14,078 nt of DNA. Origin: Pseudomonadota bacterium. Lineage in GTDB: Bacteria; Desulfobacterota; Anaeroferrophillalia; Anaeroferrophillales; Tharpellaceae. Of the stretch, positions 7,113 through 13,264 are shown one piece after another (within the stretch, counting starts at the first letter, position 1; every line of letters starts with the position of its first letter). The position numbers were made by a program, and so were the translations under genes. Location: contig WFRP01000119.1 of NCBI GenBank assembly GCA_015486505.1, forward strand, positions 1-14,078, given 5' to 3'. The notes under the pieces are model-generated. The model ran no database searches and was not told the DNA's origin. It was given only the letters and a program-made list of their open reading frames with translations.

Positions 7113-9721
7113 ATCAGACTTAAGGTTTTGCTAATCACAATGCCGCTGTCCGGCCGTTGTTCAAGACCGGCCAGGGCGGCTATTATAGCAAAAATGTTGG
7201 GGTTACGTCCATCTAAAACGGCAACTTCAATTAACAGATCCCCGGAGTTGGTTTTTTCAATCGCTTTAAGATGCGGCGCCAGGTTAAGCTCGCGCAATTT
7301 GCCCTTTTTCAGCCGCTGGAGGATTAAAGGCTTTTCTCCGGCAATCACCCGGCGGGCACAATCTTCAACCCGCGACAAAAGTTCCGGCCAAACGGAATCT
7401 TTATCATCGGCAAGCCTAATGCGATAGCGGCAGCCCGCAAGGCGGCGGTCCAGGGCCTTAGCTTTATCACCGAGTTTGACAACCTCTTTAAATTTAAGCT
7501 CAACCGGCATAACTTCAGCCCAGTTGCCAGCCAGAGAATCAAGCTTGATCGGCGCGGTCGTTCGAAACTCCATAACTTCATGTTCACTGGCCAGACCGAC
7601 CGGCAGGGCGTGAGAAAATGAGATTTTAGGATGGGGATGAAAGCCCTGCGAAAAAGCCAGCGGGATTTGCAGGCGGCGCAGGCCGCGAATAATTACCGCG
7701 ACATTCTCAAGATGAGACAGATAAGAAAGCCTGCGCCCGCGCGCGAATGAAAGCTGATAACGCCACTGGCGCGGCGACTCGCAATTGCTGGGTTTGACAG
7801 GTTGTTCCGGTAATGTTTCGGGCGCGGGCGCGGCGACGGTCGGCGACAGGTTCACCAGCAAACCTTTTTCCGGCAGTTCATTCGCAACGGACCCAAGTTC
7901 TCCGGCTTTGATATTTATCAGCTTTTCCTGCGGGCGGCAGACACCGCAGCCGTGACATTCGCTGAAGCGGCAATCGGCGGTAGTTTCTTCCGCCCGGGCC
8001 CGGTCCCGTTCCCGCCGGAGAAATTTTTCACTGACTCGGCAGTCGATATGACGCCAGGGCAGAAGCTCGCTATCGACAAAATCCCGGGTTACGAGTTTTT
8101 CCAGATCAAAACCGGTTTCATTAAAAGCCTGCTGCCAGAGATTGAAGTCGAAACGATCACTCCAGGCATCAAAAGCACAGCCTAAGCTACGAGCTTTCAA
8201 CAATACCGGCCAGAGTTCGCGGCCGCCGCGGCTGAACACCCCTTCGAGCAGACTGACCCGGCCATCATGCCATTTCAGATTAAGCCGCCGGGAAGAAGCG
8301 ATTTTTTTCAACCCCTGCCGGATAATTTCCTGCCGTCGTTGGGTTTCGGCAAGGTCAATCTGGGTTTCCCATTGAAAAGGGGTATGCGGTTTCGGGACAA
8401 AGGTCGAGAGCGAAACGTTAAGCCGCTGCCGTTTACTTTGCGCTTGTCGCAGGGCTTTACCGCAAAGTTCAACAATGCCTTCAATATCAGCATCGGTTTC
8501 ACCGGGAAGACCGATCATAAAGTAGAGTTTTATCAGATCCCAGCCGCCGGCGAAAAGGTTGGCAATCGTTTCTAAGATTTCAGTTTCAGTCAAACCTTTA
8601 TTGATAACATCCCGCAAACGCTGGGTTCCGGCTTCCGGGGCAATCGTAAAGCCGCCCTGGCGGCTTTTCTTTAAGGCCGTTAAAAGCTCGTCATTTAAAA
8701 TTCCGGCCCGTACTGAAGGCAGAGACAGGTTCATTGCCGGACAGTCCGCTCTTATCCCGGAAACCAGTTTCAGCAATTCGGAATAGTCGCCGACACTTAA
8801 AGAGAGCAGTGAAATTTCATCCATACCGGTGGCTTTGGCCCCGGCTATCACCCCGGCCTTAATTTTCTCCGGCGGCAGCTCCCGTACCGGCCGGTAAATC
8901 ATCCCCGCCTGGCAGAAACGGCAGCCGCGGCTGCAGCCGCGTGAGATTTCCAGTGCCAGACGATCATGAACCGCCTGAATCAACGGCACCGGCGGATTTA
9001 CCGGTAAAGGGATTTCGTCCAAATCAGTAAAGACCCGGCGCCTAATCGACTTATAATCATCATGTAACGGCTTGACGAAAACTCTGCCGGCGCTGATCTC
9101 AGCCTGAAAAAAAGCCGGTATGTAAACCCCTTCAATTTCGGCCAGCCGCCGCAGAAGTTCCGGCCGGTTCAACCCGGATTTTTTACCGGCAAGAACTGTT
9201 TTACCAATCTCGACAAAGGCCTCTTCGCCGTCACCAACCAGAATGAGATCAAAAAGTTGAGCCACCGGCTCCGGATTGACCATGCTCGGGCCGCCGGCAA
9301 TCAAGAGCGGATATTGTTCATCACGATCAGCGGCGGCTGCCGGAATTCCGGCAAGCTCCAGCATCATCAGGACATTGGTGTAGGCCATTTCGTAGGAAAT
9401 TGAAAAGCCCAGCAGGTCCAGATCTTTGAGCGGGGTTGAGGTTTCAAGCGTAAAAAGCGGATGTTTTTTGCGCTTGAGATTTTTCGCGAAATCAGCGGCG
9501 GGCGTAAAAGCCCGTTCACAATAAAAATCCGGCTCCCGGTTCAGCAGTTGGTAAAGGAGCAGGAAACCGTAGTTGGACATCCCCAGCTCATAAAGGTCGG
9601 GAAACGCCAGAGCCAGATGCAGCATTGTTGGATCGAGATCTTTATAAGTCGAATTTACTTCCTGATTTAAATAACGGCCCGGTTTTTCCACGCCGCTGAG
9701 AAGTTCAAAGTCAAAATTCAT
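7109..9721 (-). CDS. B12-binding-type radical SAM protein fused to DUF2344
   Basis: The 870 residues hold two units that are often separate genes. The N-terminal two thirds match the TIGR03960 radical SAM family. A cobalamin-binding-like region comes first (about 30-175, LAFPDLYELGMSN ... LIAGGPSMVNPEP ... LVGDGEEAF). The radical SAM cluster follows as C263-x3-C267-x2-C270 (RGCSRGCRFCQAG), then a TIM-barrel core (VGDYSELL, APEAGTQRLRDVINKG, KLYFMIGLPGE). A second cysteine cluster, CRFSECHGCGVC, ends this part. From about residue 652 there is a DUF2344/TIGR03936 domain (LSHLENV, FSQGFHPHPKISFSHALPVG). The family often neighbours RNase E/G genes, which suggests tRNA or rRNA modification, but no substrate is known to me. 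ATG 9721 has only a weak GGTGA upstream. The final Met-stop is created by the element at 6873-7112; the ancestral end was -SLITY with TGA at 6855-6857. Confidence 0.9.
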   Translation of the reverse strand: MNFDFELLSGVEKPGRYLNQEVNSTYKDLDPTMLHLALAFPDLYELGMSNYGFLLLYQLLNREPDFYCERAFTPAADFAKNLKRKKHPLFTLETSTPLKDLDLLGFSISYEMAYTNVLMMLELAGIPAAAADRDEQYPLLIAGGPSMVNPEPVAQLFDLILVGDGEEAFVEIGKTVLAGKKSGLNRPELLRRLAEIEGVYIPAFFQAEISAGRVFVKPLHDDYKSIRRRVFTDLDEIPLPVNPPVPLIQAVHDRLALEISRGCSRGCRFCQAGMIYRPVRELPPEKIKAGVIAGAKATGMDEISLLSLSVGDYSELLKLVSGIRADCPAMNLSLPSVRAGILNDELLTALKKSRQGGFTIAPEAGTQRLRDVINKGLTETEILETIANLFAGGWDLIKLYFMIGLPGETDADIEGIVELCGKALRQAQSKRQRLNVSLSTFVPKPHTPFQWETQIDLAETQRRQEIIRQGLKKIASSRRLNLKWHDGRVSLLEGVFSRGGRELWPVLLKARSLGCAFDAWSDRFDFNLWQQAFNETGFDLEKLVTRDFVDSELLPWRHIDCRVSEKFLRRERDRARAEETTADCRFSECHGCGVCRPQEKLINIKAGELGSVANELPEKGLLVNLSPTVAAPAPETLPEQPVKPSNCESPRQWRYQLSFARGRRLSYLSHLENVAVIIRGLRRLQIPLAFSQGFHPHPKISFSHALPVGLASEHEVMEFRTTAPIKLDSLAGNWAEVMPVELKFKEVVKLGDKAKALDRRLAGCRYRIRLADDKDSVWPELLSRVEDCARRVIAGEKPLILQRLKKGKLRELNLAPHLKAIEKTNSGDLLIEVAVLDGRNPNIFAIIAALAGLEQRPDSGIVISKTLSLM

Positions 9722-9787
9722 TTATTGTAATTCACCGCTGTTTAAAATAGGGACTCATCAGATAAGGTTAAGCCGACAAAAAATCAT

Positions 9788-10028
9788 GTAACTATTCAGC
9801 CAAATTTTACCCCCCGCCTTCTGGAGGGGGCGGGGGTGGTTTTTCGTAAGCGGTTGCGGAAACGATTTCGTTGCTTTTCGGAAGCGAGCGGGAGCCCATT
9901 AGCATTGCAACTGTTTGAGCGTAAGCGAGTTTTGCAAGGCGGACGCAGCGAGCTTAAAGGAAAAACATAAATCTTAACGCCTAGCGGAGAAAAACCGCGC
10001 CCGACCCCGGATTCGGCTGAATAGTTAC
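9788..10028 (-). mobile_element. MITE-like element, copy B (241 bp, inverted, TIR + 8-bp TSD)
   Basis: This copy is inverted relative to copy A and is flanked by perfect 8-bp direct repeats AAAATCAT (9780-9787 and 10029-10036). Both termini are intact GTAACTATTCAGCC repeats. It differs from copy A at about eight positions, including CGCCAGG to CGCTAGG, which makes an in-frame TAG for the gene it interrupts. It lies in the 3' end of the TIM-barrel gene and replaces its native last codons. Its GC hairpin and T-run read on the plus strand, against the operon. Confidence 0.9.
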
Positions 10029-10805
10029 AAAATCATTTTCTTTAAACCACTTAACTCCACGCTCCAACTCTTCACGTTGATGCAGTTCAAAGGTGTGAAC
10101 CCGGGCTTTAATGGCGTAGGTTTCGATCAGGGATTTAAGGGCGGCAAAATTGATAAAACCGTCACCGGGAACCATGTGGTCGTCAAATTTACCGCGATTA
10201 TCATGGAGATGGAAAGCAATTATATGTTTTTGCAAAAGAGCCAGCCATTCGCTTAAATCCATGGTCGCAAAAAGATGCCAGTGCCCGACATCGAAACAGC
10301 CGCCGAATGCCGGTGAATTGATCTCGTCGAAAAGCAGACGCAAACCGCCCGGCGTCGTTTCAAAAATATTCTCGACCGCAATCGCGTTGCCGGTGTCCGC
10401 GACCCGCTTAACCAGGGGCCGCCAGAATGAGAGGCTCTGTTCCAGCCAGAGGTTGATGTTCTGATTAAAGCGCCAGCGTTCATAACCGGAGTGCAAAATA
10501 ATTACTTCAGGTTGCAGGATTTCGGCAAGAGCAAAAACCTCAAGAAAACGCGCCCTGGTGACGGCGGCGATTTCGGGGTCATAGGCCGCCGGAGACAAAT
10601 CGAGAAAGGGACCATGAAAAGAACATGGTAGCGAATACTCTTCAAGCTTTGCCTTGATTTTCTCAATCGGTTTGTTTACACCTGCTAATTGCTGCAGATG
10701 AAGGGCGGAAAAATATATTTCCGGGGCCAACCTAAGCTCGGCCAGCTGGTCGATAACTTCATCGAAGAGATGAAAAGGGGTATGCACAAAAAGTCGGTCA
10801 AACAT
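9981..10805 (-). CDS. Sugar phosphate isomerase/epimerase-like TIM barrel (AP endonuclease 2 fold), element-altered C-terminus
   Basis: The 274-residue protein of the xylose isomerase-like TIM-barrel superfamily carries the expected metal ligands: H64 (SFHGPF), H105 (ILHSGY), E145 (AVEN), D172 and H175 (CFDVGHWH), H199 and H201 (FHLHDN), H210 and D215 (HMVPGDG), and E240 (FELH). These suit a metal-dependent isomerase, epimerase or endonuclease IV-type enzyme; the substrate cannot be read from sequence. ATG 10805 has GGAGG about 11 nt upstream. hicA ends 32 bp upstream and the radical SAM gene follows. The last 15 residues (VTIQPNPGSGAVFLR) are encoded by the inserted repeat element; the ancestral end, recovered past the target duplication, was -NDFLSA with TAA at 9768-9770. 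The tail lies after the last barrel motif, so the enzyme probably remains functional. Confidence 0.85.
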   Translation of the reverse strand: MFDRLFVHTPFHLFDEVIDQLAELRLAPEIYFSALHLQQLAGVNKPIEKIKAKLEEYSLPCSFHGPFLDLSPAAYDPEIAAVTRARFLEVFALAEILQPEVIILHSGYERWRFNQNINLWLEQSLSFWRPLVKRVADTGNAIAVENIFETTPGGLRLLFDEINSPAFGGCFDVGHWHLFATMDLSEWLALLQKHIIAFHLHDNRGKFDDHMVPGDGFINFAALKSLIETYAIKARVHTFELHQREELERGVKWFKENDFVTIQPNPGSGAVFLR

Positions 10806-10837
10806 TTACAAAATACCTCCAGCCCATTTTTGCCACA

Positions 10838-11062
10838 CTAATTTTCAAGGAATGCATCTGGTGATATCCCCGCTTCTTTTAAGATGGCACGTAATGTTCC
10901 TTCCGGCATATCTCCATGATGATTAGGAATAGTCGTATACCGAACAGTTACTGAATTAAACCAGATTTCATGACTACCAGCTGCTTGACGGTTGAATTTA
11001 AAACCTAACGGCTTCAGTCGTTTAACTATCTCTCGATAGTTAAACCCGGAAAGCCTTCCCAT
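10838..11062 (-). CDS. hicA: HicA-family mRNA interferase toxin
   Basis: This 74-residue HicA (YcfA-like) toxin has a double-stranded RNA-binding-like fold, used by the family to cleave mRNA. Visible motifs are the N-terminal REIVKRLKPLGF, then GSHEIW with the likely catalytic His31, then the TTIPNHHGDMPEGTLRAILKEAGI block characteristic of the family. The ATG at 11060-11062 directly abuts the hicB stop (TAAATG), so translation is coupled and no separate Shine-Dalgarno is seen. The TIM-barrel gene begins 32 bp further on, so read-through is possible. Confidence 0.88.
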   Translation of the reverse strand: MGRLSGFNYREIVKRLKPLGFKFNRQAAGSHEIWFNSVTVRYTTIPNHHGDMPEGTLRAILKEAGISPDAFLEN

Positions 11063-11293
11063 TTAAGCGCCTATTACTAAAGGATAATCAAATTTTTCGG
11101 CAACCTCGGGAAGATGTATCTGTTTATCTCCTTCCATTCTTGCTTCACATAACCGCCGCGCCACATCTCTTGCTATTTCAATAGTTTCAGACACTGTGCG
11201 ACCTTGGGCAAGAAGCCCCGGAATATCATCAGAAGTTGCCAGATAAACCCCCTCCGGCAATTTTTCTATCTGAAGTTTTATTACCCGTTCCAT
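11063..11293 (-). CDS. hicB: HicB-like antitoxin (short form)
   Basis: This 76-residue partner of HicA shows the HicB/UPF0150 partial RNase H-like fold: IEKLPEGVYLATSDDIPGLLAQGRTVSETIEIARDVARRLCEA. The antitoxin binds and blocks the toxin. It is short: no C-terminal helix-turn-helix or ribbon-helix-helix DNA-binding domain is visible, so it may autorepress poorly or depend on another factor. AGGGAGG lies about 7 nt before ATG 11293. The antitoxin gene comes first, the reverse of the classical hicA-hicB order, which is common in related short pairs. Confidence 0.82.
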   Translation of the reverse strand: MERVIKLQIEKLPEGVYLATSDDIPGLLAQGRTVSETIEIARDVARRLCEARMEGDKQIHLPEVAEKFDYPLVIGA

Positions 11294-11299
11294 AAAACA

Positions 11300-11332
11300 A
11301 CCTCCCTATAATAAAAAAGCAAAGTGTTTTCA
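11300..11332 (-). promoter_or_regulatory. Possible sigma-70 promoter and RBS of hicBA
   Basis: On the minus strand TTGAAA (about 11332-11327) is followed, after 14-17 nt, by overlapping TATTAT/TATAGG -10-like hexamers, and then by AGGGAGG just ahead of hicB. The -10 overlaps the RBS area, which would give a very short leader. This is a consensus match by eye only. Confidence 0.3.
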
Positions 11333-11522
11333 AAACCGACAGATGCTGTTATAAACTTTTCCCTACGCGACTTTCATAGTAATGGGTATAGACCTCTTTG
11401 TCAATTCGTCACTCAAAAAACACTCGAGTCTACCCGGTTTATGACTTTACTTATCATAGATGCCCCCGCTTAAAAGCATCCCAGACCGCTATAACGGCCA
11501 CATATATACAAGTAACGTGAGA

Positions 11523-11829
11523 GGAACTAATGCGGGAACAGCTCCCGCAACCCAAACAGGGCCTCGCGGCCCGTACCCAGGGGCACTTCCGATGGTCGCA
11601 AATAAGTACTCTTATCAGAACATTTTCTGATTATTAAATCTTGTTTTTTGGTGCAGAAAATAACCTGTAAGGTACTAATGCGGGGATAAAACCCGCAACC
11701 CAAACAAGGCTTTGTGGCCCGTACCCAGGGGCACTTCCGTTGGTCGCAAATAAGTACTCTTATCAGAACATTTTCTTGTTTTTTACAGTTGGAAAAGATT
11801 GTTGAAAAAAACAAGAAAATAACCTGTAA
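11523..11829. repeat. Two tandem structured repeat units (148 and 159 bp)
   Basis: Unit 1 starts GGAACTAATGCGGG (11523-11670), unit 2 starts GGTACTAATGCGGG (11671-11829), and a third GGTACTAA begins the next repeat at 11830. Shared parts are an initial hairpin (TGCGGGA/TCCCGCA in unit 1; TGCGGG/CCCGCA in unit 2), a GGCC-type hairpin, the block GTACCCAGGGGCACTTCCG, and ATAAG-TACT-CTTAT followed by CAGAACATTTTCT. Stems persist although loops differ. On the minus strand both units also share a frame reading EVPLGTG..ALFGLR..PH then TAG, so they may be fragments of an old coding element. The family is unknown to me. Confidence 0.65.
11770..11820. repeat. AT-rich 15-bp-arm hairpin
   Basis: ATTTTCTTGTTTTTT (11770-11784) is a perfect inverted match to AAAAAACAAGAAAAT (11806-11820) over a 21-nt loop. 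It forms the end of tandem unit 2; unit 1 has a shorter equivalent (ATTTTCTG ... CAGAAAAT, within 11622-11661). Confidence 0.6.
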
Positions 11830-11837
11830 GGTACTAA

Positions 11838-11912
11838 ATCTGGGTTAATCTGCGTTCATCTGTGGTTTCTATTTTTTTGTTGAACCACAGATGAACACGG
11901 ATAGACACAGAT
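11838..11912. repeat. Dispersed-type inverted repeat (TTCATCTGTGGTT arms)
   Basis: The left arm 11838-11867 and right arm 11883-11912 match over 30 bp with five mismatches, the inner 14 bp (GTTCATCTGTGGTT) being perfect, around a T-rich 15-nt loop. I recall the same phrase in extragenic sequences of many unrelated bacteria, often beside GxxExxY-type genes; no such gene is visible here. Confidence 0.6.
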
Positions 11913-12089
11913 AAAATTTTAATAATTTCAAGTAGTTATAAAGAGTTACTTGAAAGAATCGGTAAAATATGTCGGTTCAACCCTTTTTCGTCAAATATTT
12001 GACATCTTAACCGCAAAACTCATAGCGAAAAGCGTAAGAGAACATATCGCTGAATGACGTACCGGAGCATCATCGCAGTCATATATTTA

Positions 12090-12326
12090 AAACTCAACTT
12101 TCTGAGTCAGGTTAACTGATTGATATTTATTGCTGAAACCATTAAATTCGTGGTTTTCCTTTGCGTCTTTGTGTCTTGGCGGGAGACAAAAAGCAATTAG
12201 CCCGCATAAACGCCAAGGCGTTTATGCCCTTTAGGGTGCAAGGGGGGCACAATATAAAATTATTCGCAAAAAATACCATTAAACCTATAAAAACAACTAG
12301 TTATAATAAGCCAGAAAGTTGAGTTT
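12090..12326. repeat. Block bounded by 15-bp inverted repeats
   Basis: AAACTCAACTTTCTG (12090-12104) and its exact reverse complement (12312-12326) bound a 237-bp block; extending outward four bases gives 18 of 19 matches. The interior has no ORF, a TTTGCGTCTTTGTGTCTTGGCGGGA-like stretch (about 12160-12184) and the palindrome at 12204-12227. The size is like a MITE, but I see no target duplication at the flanks. Confidence 0.45.
12204..12227. repeat. Perfect palindrome GCATAAACGCC/GGCGTTTATGC
   Basis: Eleven-base arms are separated by AA. There is no T-run next to it on either strand, so a factor-independent terminator is unlikely. It lies inside the inverted-repeat-bounded block. Confidence 0.6.
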
Positions 12327-12358
12327 AAAAGTAACAAATTGTTTACGACACATTAAAC

Positions 12359-12415
12359 CAAGGTTGTGACTGTCCTTAACTGAGTCGGGAAAAAAGCGCA
12401 AGGTTGTCGCTGTCC
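12359..12415 (+). promoter_or_regulatory. Paired 17-bp direct repeats, likely enhancer (UAS) of the sigma-54 promoter
   Basis: CAAGGTTGTGACTGTCC (12359-12375) and CAAGGTTGTCGCTGTCC (12399-12415) match at 15 of 17 positions and start exactly 40 bp apart, close to four helical turns. They lie about 55-110 bp upstream of the predicted transcription start, where enhancer-binding activators of sigma-54 usually bind. They might instead be a dispersed repeat phrase; only the spacing and position support the enhancer reading. Confidence 0.45.
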
Positions 12416-12440
12416 AGTACAAATGTCTACTTTTGGTAGA

Positions 12441-12456
12441 TTGGCACAACAATTGC
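12441..12456 (+). promoter_or_regulatory. Sigma-54 (-24/-12) promoter
   Basis: TTGGCAC-AACAA-TTGC fits the RpoN consensus TTGGCAC-N5-TTGC, with the invariant GG (12443-12444) and GC (12455-12456) 12 bp apart. The start of transcription would be near 12468, leaving a 110-nt leader before the first FlgO-like gene. Flagellar genes are often under RpoN, which agrees with the downstream products. Confidence 0.75.
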
Positions 12457-12566
12457 GGTAGGTTTGTTCAAGTCGGCAAAAGGAAGGTTTGGAGTTATTT
12501 GTCAATGCTTACCGTAAAAATTTGCTTAAAGAAGTTTCGAATTCAACCTTATAGATAATATACTGC

Positions 12567-12574
12567 AGGAGGAG
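12567..12574 (+). promoter_or_regulatory. Strong ribosome binding site
   Basis: AGGAGGAG lies three nt before ATG 12578 and six before the second ATG at 12581. The better spacing favours the second ATG, which would drop only one Met. Confidence 0.75.
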
Positions 12575-12577
12575 AAA

Positions 12578-13264
12578 ATGATGATTAGAAAATCTCGGCT
12601 TAAACTGATATTGGGGGTTCTGTTACTACTGCTGTCAACAGGCGCCTGCTGCTGTAAAGGAAAACCTCAGGTCCAGGCTGCAGCCCAACAGGAACCGGTC
12701 GCCGCCAATGTCGCCCCGCCGGTTATGGCCCAACCGGTAGTCGCGGCTGAACCGGTACTGAGCGAAGCCGTTGTTTTCGAAGAGTTTATGGATAAAATGA
12801 TGCTCGATTTACAGACTCATTTTCTGGATCAGGCACTTTTTGTTGATAAAAGGCGTAAGGCCAATACAAATTTTCTCTTTTCCGCCTTTGTCAGTGAGGA
12901 CAATTTTGATAAAACCACCGCTTTCGGCCGGATGCTGGGCGACGCACTGGCAAACCGGATGCAGAACGCGGGCCTGCAGGTAATCGAAGTCCGTCTCAGC
13001 CGCTCAATGCGGATTCATAAAAAATTCGGGGTACTGGCGATGAGTCAGGATGTGCAGAAACTCTTCTCCGAACATCAAGCGTCTTTCATGATCACCGGCT
13101 CCTATACAGTGATGCCCAATTATGTATATGTTGTGGCACGGGTTATCGGCAATACCTCTCAGGTCATCTATGCCTCGTCCGGGGTCTGGCTGCCGCGTAC
13201 GCCGATGATCGACTATCTGCTTGACTACCGGGAGCCGACAGTTAAAGTAGTTCCGGCCGATTGA
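12578..13264 (+). CDS. FlgO-like outer-membrane lipoprotein 1
   Basis: This 228-residue lipoprotein has a basic start (MMIRKSRLK), a leucine-rich segment and a lipobox-like STGAC, with Cys24 the likely lipidated residue, followed by CC. An Ala/Pro/Val linker (about 30-60) leads to a FlgO-type domain (about 65-215): FLFSAFVSEDNFDKTTAFGRMLGDALANRM, then LQVIEVRLSRSMRIHKKFGVLAMS, then FMITGSYTVMPNYVYVVARVIG. FlgO proteins are outer-membrane components tied to flagellar assembly and stability in Vibrio and relatives. The sigma-54 promoter upstream supports a flagellar or envelope role, but no other flagellar gene is in the window. It overlaps the next gene's earliest possible start by four bases (TTGA). 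Confidence 0.8.
   Translation: MMIRKSRLKLILGVLLLLLSTGACCCKGKPQVQAAAQQEPVAANVAPPVMAQPVVAAEPVLSEAVVFEEFMDKMMLDLQTHFLDQALFVDKRRKANTNFLFSAFVSEDNFDKTTAFGRMLGDALANRMQNAGLQVIEVRLSRSMRIHKKFGVLAMSQDVQKLFSEHQASFMITGSYTVMPNYVYVVARVIGNTSQVIYASSGVWLPRTPMIDYLLDYREPTVKVVPAD

Larger units (their letters stand above)
11294..12577. other. Gene-poor 1.28-kb repeat-rich region
   Basis: I find no convincing gene here. The stretch separates hicBA from the FlgO-like pair and holds a two-unit tandem repeat (11523-11829), an AT-rich hairpin (11770-11820), a 30-bp-arm inverted repeat (11838-11912), a palindrome GTCAAATATTTGAC (11990-12003), an inverted-repeat-bounded block (12090-12326) with a further hairpin, and the sigma-54 promoter region (12359-12456). 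About 230 bp at 11294-11522 beyond the hicB promoter show nothing I can name. The mix suggests a landing zone for small mobile or extragenic elements. Confidence 0.7.

Noticed and set aside
6877..7427. Open frames on both strands over the element at 6873-7112 (minus 6877-7065, plus 6996-7427)
   Set aside because: They are made of the repeat element and the antisense of the radical SAM gene; no RBS and no domain.
11527..11814. 95-aa open frame on the minus strand over the tandem repeat
   Set aside because: It crosses two repeat units in different frames, has no Shine-Dalgarno and no known domain; better explained as repeat sequence.
11523..11829. CRISPR array
   Set aside because: Only two long, structured units with no short repeat-spacer periodicity and no cas genes.
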